A stretch of 64,000 nt of DNA, from IMG/VR virus record IMGVR_UViG_3300020469_000011, positions 82,511 through 146,510 of that record; one strand, 5' to 3'. Positions 34,202-42,601 of the stretch are shown here, piece by piece. The stretch comes from a virus. Below the pieces are notes generated by a model. The model was not told the DNA's origin and ran no database searches. It worked only from the letters and a program-made list of their open reading frames with translations. Each line of letters begins with the position of its first letter. The first letter of the stretch is position 1. The position numbers and the translations under genes were made by a program.

Positions 34202-34560
34202 GTCATTTATCAGCGTTACTGAATACAATGGAATCAATTGAAATTGATAGAGAACTAGGTCTACAAATTTTTGAAAATTATGTAACGGAGTATGTGCAAT
34301 TAATACATGAAGAAAAAGATGCAATCTCAGAAAAGGATTTTGAAGTTATGAAAGAAGTCGCAGTTTCTCTTGGGTTAGATCCTAAAGATTTTGAAAGTGC
34401 GATGAATACAATGGCAGAAGATGATGAATATGATAAATACGATGCACAAGTAGATAATGTTGTTGATAACGATGACTTGCCTCCAGGCGTAACAGAATTT
34501 ACTAGTTATTTAAATCGTTGGGTTTCCCCTAATCCTTTAGATACACGTACTCTATATTAA
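34198..34560 (+). CDS. Hypothetical acidic protein
   Basis: A 120-residue acidic, helical protein coupled to the NUDIX gene by a 4-base overlap, with AGGAGG upstream. The C-terminus (about 85-120) is Pro/Asp-rich. Not recognised. Confidence 0.55.
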   Translation: MSHLSALLNTMESIEIDRELGLQIFENYVTEYVQLIHEEKDAISEKDFEVMKEVAVSLGLDPKDFESAMNTMAEDDEYDKYDAQVDNVVDNDDLPPGVTEFTSYLNRWVSPNPLDTRTLY

Positions 34561-34563
34561 AAT

Positions 34564-34938
34564 ATGAAAGTTCATTCATTTTTAAAAGTAAAAAAAGATA
34601 TACAGAAATTTTTAAACTATGAAATGGTTAAAATAGAAGACAAAAAACCTAATCGTATTTTGCCTGTATTTCAACGTATTAATGATGATGTTCCCTATTT
34701 AACAGAATCTAAACTTGAAGATGCCTATTTAAATAAGGAAATTTCAAAAAAAACTAAAAAACTTCTTGAGTGGCTTTCTATAAAAGAAAATTTAGAAGTC
34801 GCTGAGAATATTTACAATAATAATAAAAATAAATTTGAAGAAGTTACCTTCCTTTTGGAAAGTGAAAAAATAAATTTTACAACATTAGTTAGGAAGTTAA
34901 TACATAAACATGAACAAGCGATCTCTTGTAGAGAATAA
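34564..34938 (+). CDS. Hypothetical protein overlapping primase
   Basis: A 124-residue basic helical protein whose 3' end overlaps the primase gene by 29 bases. Translational coupling to primase is likely. Not recognised. Confidence 0.5.
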   Translation: MKVHSFLKVKKDIQKFLNYEMVKIEDKKPNRILPVFQRINDDVPYLTESKLEDAYLNKEISKKTKKLLEWLSIKENLEVAENIYNNNKNKFEEVTFLLESEKINFTTLVRKLIHKHEQAISCRE

Positions 34939-35932
34939 ATCTCTTCAAAAAGAATTCCTTCATCGTCTTTCATCCACTCTAAGAAATTTTAAATGGAAAA
35001 CAAACGGAGCTAATTTTTCTTGCCCCATTTGTGGGGATAGCAAGAAAAATGAAACTAAGGCAAGAGGTTATATTTTTGAAAAAGAAAATCTATATCAATA
35101 CTTTTGCCATAATTGTGGTTTTAGTTCAAACTTTTCTTTCTTTCTGAAGAGTGTAAATTCTTTACTTCATACAGAATATCTAAAAGAACTTTTTCTAGAT
35201 AAAAAAAGAACAGATGCTATAATGAGTTCTGTCAGACCAAAACTTCTACCAAATAGAATTTCGCTTACTTATGTAAAAGCACCTACTATTGATTCTTTAG
35301 ATGAGGGACATGTAGCAAAAGAATATGTTAAACGTAGAAAAATTCCAAATAAATATCTAAAGGAATTATTTTATGTATCAACTTTTGGAAATTGGGTTAG
35401 AAAGCATTATGATCCAAATTATTCTGGTGGTAATGATGAAAGAATAATTATTCCTTTTTACAATGGAAAAAAACAACTAGTAGCTTTTCAAGGTAGAGCA
35501 CTATCTGGAAATACAAAACTCAGATATATAACTATAAAATTAAGTGAGAAAGCTCCAAAAATATATAATTTTGATAATGTAGATGTAAAGAAAAAGATAT
35601 ATATTGTTGAGGGTCCGATTGATGCAATGTTCTTACCTAATGCGATAGCTGTTGCTGGTTCAGATGTTACAAAAACTTTAGATAAATTAAATTTTGATTT
35701 TGTATTTGTTGCTGATAGAGAACCCAGAAATCCAGAAATAATTAAAAAGATTGCAAATATGATAGACCGAAAGTATAAAGTATCTTTATTGCCAGAGTCT
35801 ATGCCCGGTAAAGATATTAATGAATATATACTAAATGATTACACAACTAATCAAATAGTTCAGATGATTGATCGTTTTACTTTTGAAGGACTTCAAGCAA
35901 CTTTTCAACTCAAAATGTGGCAAAAAATCTAA
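34910..35932 (+). CDS. 61: gp61-like DNA primase
   Basis: The 340-residue protein has an N-terminal zinc ribbon, 'CPICGDS' (about 39-45) and 'FCHNCGF' (about 65-71), followed by a Toprim-type region with 'IYIVEGPIDAMFLP' (about 230-243) and 'FVFVADREP' (about 264). It makes RNA primers with the gp41 helicase. The ATG at 34910 lies inside the end of the preceding gene. Confidence 0.9.
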   Translation: MNKRSLVENKSLQKEFLHRLSSTLRNFKWKTNGANFSCPICGDSKKNETKARGYIFEKENLYQYFCHNCGFSSNFSFFLKSVNSLLHTEYLKELFLDKKRTDAIMSSVRPKLLPNRISLTYVKAPTIDSLDEGHVAKEYVKRRKIPNKYLKELFYVSTFGNWVRKHYDPNYSGGNDERIIIPFYNGKKQLVAFQGRALSGNTKLRYITIKLSEKAPKIYNFDNVDVKKKIYIVEGPIDAMFLPNAIAVAGSDVTKTLDKLNFDFVFVADREPRNPEIIKKIANMIDRKYKVSLLPESMPGKDINEYILNDYTTNQIVQMIDRFTFEGLQATFQLKMWQKI

Positions 35933-35952
35933 AAGTTAAAAAATCAAAATCT

Positions 35953-35960
35953 TATAAATA
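35953..35960 (+). promoter_or_regulatory. T4-type late promoter TATAAATA
   Basis: A perfect TATAAATA in the intergenic gap 36 bases before the 72-residue gene. T4 late promoters consist of only this -10 element. Confidence 0.6.
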
Positions 35961-35996
35961 TATTCACTATACTATAAATTTTAAAAGAGTTCAAAT

Positions 35997-36215
35997 ATGG
36001 CTACACCAACATTAGATGCACTAAGAAGTGACGTAGGAGATCCTACTAAATATGAGATTATCACATCAACAGGTCATGCCTATCTTGTACAAAATCATAA
36101 TGTTATCGCTACAGGTACAAGTCCTAATAGTGTAATAATTTGTACTGATTCTACAAAAGCAACTAAAATAGTTAGTTTAGTTGATGCTAGTATAGTGGCT
36201 TTGTTGAAAAAATAA
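35997..36215 (+). CDS. Small virion-type protein
   Basis: A 72-residue protein rich in Thr, Val and Ala with alternating hydrophobic strands, preceded by a late promoter box. It has no signal or membrane segment. It is probably a small structural protein, such as a head or tail decoration, by promoter type only. Confidence 0.55.
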   Translation: MATPTLDALRSDVGDPTKYEIITSTGHAYLVQNHNVIATGTSPNSVIICTDSTKATKIVSLVDASIVALLKK

Positions 36216-36322
36216 ATCTTTTTTAATCTAAACAATTTAACAAAGGAAGAAAGTGTAGAAATATACTTAATGGATTCGTACATTCTTTTTTTAACATATT
36301 AATTATCGAGAGGATATAAAAC

Positions 36323-38125
36323 ATGAGTGCCCGTATACTTTCAATGCCTCAAAGTAACAAAAAGGAATATTATGGTGTAGAAATTAATGAACAGAGAAGT
36401 GATAATTTATCAGATATGGCAAATAAAATGTTAACTCAATTTTATTGCCGTGAAGAAGAAACTCCTCAAGAGGCTTTTGCAAGAACTGCAATTTGTTTTT
36501 CAGCCGGTGATTTAGATTTGGCACAAAGAATATATGATGCTGTATCAAAAGGTTGGTTTATGTTTGCTTCTCCTGTATTATCCAATTCAATTCTACCAGG
36601 TGAAAAAGCAAAAGCAATGCCAATTTCTTGTTTTCTACTTGACATTCAAGACAATTTAGATTCAATTATAGACCATTCTACAGAAATACGGTGGTTATCA
36701 GTAAAAGGAGGTGGAATCGGAGCTAACTGGTCCAAAGTTCGGTCCGTCTCAAATAAAGCACCAGGACCAATGCCGTTCCTTCATACGATTGATGCTGATA
36801 TGATAGCATATCGTCAAGGAAAAACACGTAAAGGTTCTCTCTGTGCATTCTTAGATATATCCCATCCAGATATCATAGAATTTACAAACATGAGAGTTCC
36901 AACAGGTGATGTAAATCGTAAAAATTTAAACTTACACCACTCTATAAACATCACAGATGAATTCATGAGAGCCGTTGAACGAGATGAAATGTGGGATTTG
37001 ATTGACCCATCAGATAAAACAGTTAGAGATACTATCCGTGCTCGAGAACTTTGGGAAATGATCCTAGAAGTTCGTTATCGTACAGGTGAACCAAATATAC
37101 ATTTTATTACTGAGTCCAATAGACACTTACCTCAACCTTTAAAAGATAAAGGATTAAAAATAAATAGTTCTAATTTATGCCAAGAGATTACTTTGCCAAC
37201 AAATGAAGATAGAACCGCTGTGTGTTGCCTATCTAGTTTAAATCTTGACAAATACGATGAGTGGCATAAGACAACATTAGTAGAAGATATGATTACCATG
37301 CTAGATAATGTACTTCAATTTTTTATTGACAATGCTCCCAACCAATTACAAAAAGCAAAATATTCTGCAAGTAGAGAAAGATCTTTAGGACTAGGTGCTA
37401 TGGGTTTTCATTCTTGGTTACAAAAGAATAATATTGCATGGGAAAGTCCTGAAGCAAAAATTGAAAATGAAGAAATTTTTTCATTCATATCAAAGAAAGC
37501 CGAATCACAAACAAGATTATTAGGATTACAGAAAGGAGAATACTTAGATGGCATCGGCACAGGCCGAAGAAATGCACATCTAACCGCAATTGCTCCAAAT
37601 GCTAATTCTGGAATGTTGCTTGGTGTTTCGCCTTCTATAGAACCATATAATGCCAATACATTTACACAAAGATCTCGCATTGGTTCTTATTTAATTAAGA
37701 ATCCTTACTTAGCAGATATATTGGAAAAATATGGTAAAAATACTGATTCTATTTGGTCCGATATTATGTTGAATAGGGGGTCTGTTCAACATTTAAATTT
37801 TTTATCTGAACATGAAAAAAATGTATATAAAACTGCTATGGAATTAGATCAAGAGACAGTTGTGGAACATGCTGCAGATAGACAAAAATATATTGAACAA
37901 GGTCAGAGTGTGAATTTATTTTTTCCTGCTAAAATGGATAAAGCTAATTTATCCAGAGTTCACTACATTGCATGGAAGAAAAAACTTAAAACTTTATATT
38001 ACTTGAGAACGGAAGCTGAACATCGTGTAGAAAATGTATCTTCACAGGTTGAGAGGGTTGCACTTGAAGACTATGTAGAAGATAAACCCAAGCAAGAGGA
38101 TGACTGTTTAAACTGTCAAGGATAG
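36323..38125 (+). CDS. nrdA: Ribonucleotide reductase alpha subunit NrdA
   Basis: The 600-residue enzyme shows class I large-subunit features: 'MPISCFLLDIQDNLDSI' (first redox Cys about 98), 'NSSNLCQEITLPT' and 'CCLSSLNLDKYDEW' (about 280-310), 'NANSGMLLGVSPSIEPYNANTF' (about 430-450) and a C-terminal 'DDCLNCQG' redox tail. It is shorter than E. coli NrdA (about 760) and has no room for an N-terminal ATP-cone, so dATP overall inhibition may be absent. A GAGAGGATAT ribosome site precedes it. It pairs with the downstream Grx-NrdB fusion. Confidence 0.93.
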   Translation: MSARILSMPQSNKKEYYGVEINEQRSDNLSDMANKMLTQFYCREEETPQEAFARTAICFSAGDLDLAQRIYDAVSKGWFMFASPVLSNSILPGEKAKAMPISCFLLDIQDNLDSIIDHSTEIRWLSVKGGGIGANWSKVRSVSNKAPGPMPFLHTIDADMIAYRQGKTRKGSLCAFLDISHPDIIEFTNMRVPTGDVNRKNLNLHHSINITDEFMRAVERDEMWDLIDPSDKTVRDTIRARELWEMILEVRYRTGEPNIHFITESNRHLPQPLKDKGLKINSSNLCQEITLPTNEDRTAVCCLSSLNLDKYDEWHKTTLVEDMITMLDNVLQFFIDNAPNQLQKAKYSASRERSLGLGAMGFHSWLQKNNIAWESPEAKIENEEIFSFISKKAESQTRLLGLQKGEYLDGIGTGRRNAHLTAIAPNANSGMLLGVSPSIEPYNANTFTQRSRIGSYLIKNPYLADILEKYGKNTDSIWSDIMLNRGSVQHLNFLSEHEKNVYKTAMELDQETVVEHAADRQKYIEQGQSVNLFFPAKMDKANLSRVHYIAWKKKLKTLYYLRTEAEHRVENVSSQVERVALEDYVEDKPKQEDDCLNCQG

Positions 38126-38184
38126 CTCAGTGAAGTCTCAGAATCATCACCACAAACTTTTTTTATTACACACTAGGGTAAATA

Positions 38185-39408
38185 ATGGAAATTAAAATTT
38201 ATTCAAAAAATAATTGTTCTTATTGTAAAAAAGCTAAAGAGTGGTTTGACACAAACCAAATGGAATATGAAGAAATTGTGCTTGATGACCATAAAGAACG
38301 TATGGATTTTTATCAACGTGTTTCAAATGGAAAAGAAGTAAATAGTGTTCCACAAATTTTTATAGATGAAAAACATATTGGAACTTATACTGATTTATTA
38401 AAACAAGAAGCATTAATATTAAAAAAAGCATTTGGAGGACTCGAAGTCTCTTCAATTACATATAAACCTTTTCGTTATGAATGGGCAGTTGAGATGGCTC
38501 AGAATCATGAAAAAATTCATTGGATTCCAGAAGAGGCTTCTCTTGAAGATGATGTTCATGATTGGAAATCTGGTAAATTATCTCAAGGTGAAAAAGATTT
38601 TATTCGTAGTGTACTCACATTGTTTGTTCAATCTGATGTAAATGTTGGTGAAAACTATATTAACTATTATTTAAAGATTTTTAAGAACAATGAAATTCGT
38701 AAAATGTTATCATCATTTGCTGCTAGAGAATTCATACATCAAGAAGCATATGCACTATTTAATGACACAATTGGATTTCCAGAATCAGAATATTCTGTAT
38801 TTTTAGAAATAGAGGAAATGAGAGAGAAACATGATTTTATGTTAGACATTGATGTAAGTACAAAAGAAGGCACAGGACTAGCAATTGCTAGGTCTGTTAT
38901 TAATGAAGGACTAGTTTTGTTTAGTTCTTTTGCAATGCTTTTAAATCTCCAAAGATTTGGTAAACTAAAAGGTTTTGGTAAAATCAATGAATGGTCAGTG
39001 CGTGATGAAAATCTCCATGCACAAGGAATGGCAAAATTATTCAGAACATATTGTAGTGAAAATCCACGTATTGTTAATGATGGGTTTAAAAAGAAAATTT
39101 ATAGTATGATTCGTAAAGCAGTGGAACTTGAAGATATGTTTATTGAACGTGCATTTGGATTTTCTAAAATGGAAGGACTAACTCAAGAAGAAATGAAGAT
39201 GTATATTCGTTATATGGCAGATAGACGTTTGATTCAATTAGGAATGAAAGGTAATTATAAGATTAAGGAAAATCCTTTGTCTTGGTTGGATCATATTTTA
39301 AATGCACCAGACCATACAAACTTCTTTGAGGGTAGAGTGACTGAATATACAGTTGCTGGTTTAACCGGTAAATTTAATTATGATTTTGTTGATGAGGTTG
39401 CAGCCTAA
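38185..39408 (+). CDS. nrdB: Glutaredoxin-NrdB fusion (RNR beta subunit)
   Basis: The 407-residue fusion protein has an N-terminal glutaredoxin domain (about 1-80; active site 'NNCSYCKK' and 'SVPQIFID'). The RNR radical subunit starts near residue 95. Metal ligands and the radical Tyr are readable: 'REFIHQEAY' (E-x2-H-x3-Y), 'VINEGLVLFSSF' and 'RDENLHAQG'. The fused glutaredoxin probably reduces NrdA directly. The stop overlaps a convergent gene by 4 bases. Confidence 0.92.
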   Translation: MEIKIYSKNNCSYCKKAKEWFDTNQMEYEEIVLDDHKERMDFYQRVSNGKEVNSVPQIFIDEKHIGTYTDLLKQEALILKKAFGGLEVSSITYKPFRYEWAVEMAQNHEKIHWIPEEASLEDDVHDWKSGKLSQGEKDFIRSVLTLFVQSDVNVGENYINYYLKIFKNNEIRKMLSSFAAREFIHQEAYALFNDTIGFPESEYSVFLEIEEMREKHDFMLDIDVSTKEGTGLAIARSVINEGLVLFSSFAMLLNLQRFGKLKGFGKINEWSVRDENLHAQGMAKLFRTYCSENPRIVNDGFKKKIYSMIRKAVELEDMFIERAFGFSKMEGLTQEEMKMYIRYMADRRLIQLGMKGNYKIKENPLSWLDHILNAPDHTNFFEGRVTEYTVAGLTGKFNYDFVDEVAA

Positions 39409-39662
39409 CGAAAAAATCTATTTCTTTTAAGTGTTTTGAGCGGCTCACGATATATAGTTTTAGGAAAATAAGGATAGTGTTGATTTTGATAACGATTTCT
39501 TTGTGTTCTAGCCGCTCTCACATCACTCAGAGGAGAAGGTTTTTTATTAATCCTCTGAGTTTGTTTTATTATATTTTGAATACTTTCTTGCTCCTTTCTC
39601 AAATCTCCTTCCGACATACCTAATAAAATAAAAGAACTTAAAAGTATTAAAATATTTTTCAT
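39405..39662 (-). CDS. Small exported or membrane-anchored protein
   Basis: About 85 residues from MKNILILLSSFILLG, chosen because the ATG lies 1 base after the preceding stop. It has a hydrophobic signal-like N-terminus (about 3-15), then a Gln/Arg/Pro-rich basic tail. It may be a periplasmic peptide or lysis accessory. Function unknown. Confidence 0.5.
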   Translation of the reverse strand: MKNILILLSSFILLGMSEGDLRKEQESIQNIIKQTQRINKKPSPLSDVRAARTQRNRYQNQHYPYFPKTIYREPLKTLKRNRFFR

Positions 39663-39663
39663 T

Positions 39664-40497
39664 TTAGGCATCAAGTATAATATTACATTTTTCTAACGCA
39701 CTAATCATTCTTGTCATTCCAATTCCCCCACCAACTCTAGGAAAAAAATCAAAAGACAAGAATTTTTCTAATTCAGCTTCTACTCTATCTTTTCCAAATA
39801 AGTTATAAAGCAATTGACTATACTCACCATTTGTTATAGTATGAAAAGTATCACGCATTTGATCTACATTTGTTGACCTCTCTGCTGAACCAATTGTCTC
39901 CATTCCTCCAAGAATAACGTCAATCTTTTTACTATGCACTCCATCTTCATGTCTACTCATATTCCAAAATGGACTTGTAAATTCTGGAAAATCTGTAATC
40001 ATACAAGTACCAAAATTGTTAAACATTGACTCTTCATGACTTGCATCAAGCTCACTATCAACAGCAAAATGTTCCTGCCATTCTACATATGTTCTTTCAG
40101 TTATATCATCAAATCCTAGATAATTACAAAGTTGATATTCCATCTCACTTAAATTTTCAATTGTTCCTGGAAACTCAAATTCAAACATAGGGAAAATTAT
40201 ATCATGTCTTCCTGGTATTGCATTTGGTTCTTGTCTATAACTAGTGCTGATACAAAAAAACCCTTCAGAAGAAGGGCTTTTTAATAATTCATGTTCTAAC
40301 CACATCTGACCTGTTTGAGGTAAAGGCCATACCTCTCCTGCGTAATTATAAGTAGCAACATTGAACGGGTCTTCACATGCTGCTAGAATACTCAAACGAT
40401 TTTGAGTGTGAACTTCTGCGAAACCTCTATCTAAAAAAAAAGATCGTAAAGAATTTACGGTGCTTGTATATTTGCGAGGATCAATTAGTTGGGTCAT
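39664..40497 (-). CDS. Truncated AsnRS/AspRS-like enzyme (possible asparagine synthetase)
   Basis: About 277 residues from MTQLIDPRKYTS, which has AAGGAG five bases upstream. It is the class II aminoacyl-tRNA synthetase core alone: 'EVHTQNRLSILA' (motif 1 region), 'STSYRQEPNAIPGRHDIIFPMFEFEF' (motif 2, residues about 92-117) and motif 3 'RVGGGIGMTRMISAL' (about 252-266). The N-terminal OB anticodon-binding domain is missing. Archaeal AsnRS-like proteins of this size make asparagine from aspartate. Alternatives are tRNA- or protein-modifying enzymes. The gene contains a strong hairpin at 40256-40283. Confidence 0.7.
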   Translation of the reverse strand: MTQLIDPRKYTSTVNSLRSFFLDRGFAEVHTQNRLSILAACEDPFNVATYNYAGEVWPLPQTGQMWLEHELLKSPSSEGFFCISTSYRQEPNAIPGRHDIIFPMFEFEFPGTIENLSEMEYQLCNYLGFDDITERTYVEWQEHFAVDSELDASHEESMFNNFGTCMITDFPEFTSPFWNMSRHEDGVHSKKIDVILGGMETIGSAERSTNVDQMRDTFHTITNGEYSQLLYNLFGKDRVEAELEKFLSFDFFPRVGGGIGMTRMISALEKCNIILDA

Positions 40498-40507
40498 TTT
40501 TCTCCTT

Positions 40508-40738
40508 TCATTTTTTGTCAATTAATTTTTCAACTTCTAATTTTTCTAAATCCCATTGTATATCTTCTAATATCACATCAAGCATTCTAAAGTTTTCTTT
40601 TGCTTCAGAAATGGCTGCTCCTAATATTTCTTTAGTTTCACCATCTTCCATTTGATTATAAATTTTTATAGCAAGACGAAAAACTTTGGGGGCTTCAGTC
40701 AATTCTTTCAAAATAAAATCAAACTCTGTATTACTCAT
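40508..40738 (-). CDS. Small helical hypothetical protein
   Basis: A 76-residue charged, helical protein ('LDVILEDIQWDLEKLEVEKL' is its C-terminal helix), located just before the AsnRS-like gene and probably cotranscribed with it. Not recognised. Confidence 0.55.
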   Translation of the reverse strand: MSNTEFDFILKELTEAPKVFRLAIKIYNQMEDGETKEILGAAISEAKENFRMLDVILEDIQWDLEKLEVEKLIDKK

Positions 40739-40747
40739 ACGTTTTTA

Positions 40748-40852
40748 TTAAATCTCACGAAAGTATAGTAAATATATTATGAATCCCAAAGCATAAGCTA
40801 AAGAACCATATGTAAATATCATGGATAAAATTTTACGTGTATTTTCTTTCAT
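40748..40852 (-). CDS. 34-residue single-span membrane peptide
   Basis: ATG at 40852. The product MKENTRKILSMIFTYGS continues into a hydrophobic span (ALGFIIYLLYF) and ends in REI. Its 5' end overlaps the end of the 56-residue gene by 20 bases. The membrane location is clear and the function unknown. Confidence 0.45.
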   Translation of the reverse strand: MKENTRKILSMIFTYGSLAYALGFIIYLLYFREI

Positions 40853-41003
40853 TATTAATTTTTTGCTGAATCAATTCTTGTTTAATATTATTTTTAATCC
40901 ATTGAGGTAGTTCACTATATCTATATTCTGTCATACCAATTTTCATATTTGGGTCAATGTAAATTTCTTCTTCTGGTTCTGTTATTGGTTGTGCTTTATC
41001 CAT
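40833..41003 (-). CDS. 56-residue hypothetical protein
   Basis: ATG at 41003 opens a 56-codon frame starting MDKAQPITEPEEEIYIDPNM and ending in a Lys/Asn/Gln-rich helix. It fills the gap between the lipoprotein-like gene and the small membrane peptide. Not recognised. Confidence 0.45.
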   Translation of the reverse strand: MDKAQPITEPEEEIYIDPNMKIGMTEYRYSELPQWIKNNIKQELIQQKINNERKYT

Positions 41004-41010
41004 AAATACC

Positions 41011-41601
41011 TTATTTCACCCTCAATGTAAATTCAATAGGGTCTAATTTAATAATATTTAAACTCTCATTTACAAATCCATGTAACTTAGTTTTATATAA
41101 TAATGTGATATCTGATGTATTATCAACATTAACCTTTGCTCCATCTAAAGTCATATCAGATTTTACAAGAGAGTAATTAAAGAATCCACTTGATGCTTTA
41201 GTAAAGTTATCTAATCCTGGTGTAATTCCAGTTTGATTAACAACAACCATATCAGAAGTACCTTCAATATATAGAGTGAGTACTGGTAAAGTTCCTAATG
41301 TCCAATTAGCAAGTGATAAATTTTGTGAAGTGCCACCATACAGTGCCATAACATATGTACTATTTTCTGAAGATTTTGGTGTTAGTGACGTAGTAGAATT
41401 TGAACTACTTTTATCATTTGTTGTGGTAGTAGTAGTGGTAGTGGTTACTGTATGATTGTCTTTAATAATTTCTTTATGACTAGTTACAGTATGATTATCT
41501 TTGAGAGTGATTGTAGATTCTAACTTATTTTCTGGTAAAGCATCTCTACATGATGCTGCTAATAATGCTAATGCTATAATAGTGATAGCCTTTTTAAACA
41601 T
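41011..41601 (-). CDS. Probable exported lipoprotein with HTVT repeats
   Basis: About 196 residues from MFKKAITI, chosen because AAGGAG sits 5 bases upstream. The N-terminal signal peptide ends in LLAASC (lipobox-like, Cys about 18). It is followed by two KDNHTVT repeats, a run of nine Thr and a Ser/Thr-rich linker, then a beta-rich domain (about 85-196). It is predicted to be lipidated and anchored in the host envelope, as in superinfection-exclusion or lysis lipoproteins. No family recognised. Confidence 0.55.
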   Translation of the reverse strand: MFKKAITIIALALLAASCRDALPENKLESTITLKDNHTVTSHKEIIKDNHTVTTTTTTTTTNDKSSSNSTTSLTPKSSENSTYVMALYGGTSQNLSLANWTLGTLPVLTLYIEGTSDMVVVNQTGITPGLDNFTKASSGFFNYSLVKSDMTLDGAKVNVDNTSDITLLYKTKLHGFVNESLNIIKLDPIEFTLRVK

Positions 41602-41602
41602 T

Positions 41603-42601
41603 CTACTCCTTTTTAATTTTATCAATATATTTTTTAACTATATTTGGTTTCATTTGATGTTCTTTCTCATCAATTATCTGAACATTAAGACCTTTAACAA
41701 TTTCTCTGAATTCAGAATTCGTTACCTTTGCGTTTTCTAATGCTTCTTCAATATAATAAACTTGTAATATTTTAAAGTTAGATAAAACTATTTCATCATA
41801 GTCTAAATATTTGGAACCTGATGTCCATTTTTTACTCTGCATATTTGGCCAGCGCATAATAAGTTCATTAAAAACTTTGCGATATTCTTTTTTACTTTTA
41901 ATAATCCTTTCAGTTCCAGCAACATATTGTCTTATATATTTCTGTTTAACATCGCCTGAAATATCATAAGGAGTATAATCATTTTCTTTATCTCCATATT
42001 CATCACGAAGTTTTTTGAGTAAATTTTGTTTAAATATAACTAGTTTTTGAAGTAAAAGTTTGTATTGATAAAATTTCATTTCTTTTTCGGCAGATGTCAT
42101 TTTATTTTTTTTTGATTTCCCATCTAAAAAGAATTCGATATATGATGATGACATAATTGAACTATCACTATCTCCACTTATATCAATAACTCTCACTCCT
42201 TTTTTATCTGGCTTGCTCATGATGTCGCCAGCTTGACCCATTAGTGCAGTTCCTTCTAAAATAGTAATAACACCACCCCCATCATCCCAAATTCCATACA
42301 ACATTGTTCCAATATTATCAACAGTAAAAGCTGAAATTTGTTTTGTTCTTTTATTTTGAAGTTTTTTAAGTTTATCTAAACCTTTTACTCCAGAGGAATG
42401 TGCAGCTATTAAACGCACTGGTGTTGAAACTCTTTCTATAAATTTTTGATCAAGAATAAGATGAAAACTTTTATCTTTTTCATCTTGAAATATATATTCT
42501 TTGTCATCAGCCAGCAATCCATCTGCTTCCATGAATATATGGTCAAATAAAGACCGCTGCCATTGAACCTCTTCGTTTACTACTTCTTTAAATGACTTCA
42601 T
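41603..42601 (-). CDS. Protein with capsid-targeting-like N-terminus (possible ADP-ribosyltransferase fold)
   Basis: The 332-residue product begins MKSFKEVVNEEV, with a possible cleavage site further on (FME|A, residues 23-26). Residues about 60-130 include 'VRLIAAHSS', 'KRTKQISAFT' and 'GGGVITILEG', a layout that recalls the R/S/E elements of ADP-ribosyltransferases. T4 Alt is an injected enzyme of that type. The C-terminal half is helical. The fold assignment is speculative; the N-terminal leader is the firm part. It overlaps the upstream gene by 4 bases. Confidence 0.55.
   Translation of the reverse strand: MKSFKEVVNEEVQWQRSLFDHIFMEADGLLADDKEYIFQDEKDKSFHLILDQKFIERVSTPVRLIAAHSSGVKGLDKLKKLQNKRTKQISAFTVDNIGTMLYGIWDDGGGVITILEGTALMGQAGDIMSKPDKKGVRVIDISGDSDSSIMSSSYIEFFLDGKSKKNKMTSAEKEMKFYQYKLLLQKLVIFKQNLLKKLRDEYGDKENDYTPYDISGDVKQKYIRQYVAGTERIIKSKKEYRKVFNELIMRWPNMQSKKWTSGSKYLDYDEIVLSNFKILQVYYIEEALENAKVTNSEFREIVKGLNVQIIDEKEHQMKPNIVKKYIDKIKKE

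Noticed and set aside
36640-36670. TTGACA in nrdA
   Set aside because: No acceptable -10 at the right distance, and it is in a conserved coding region.
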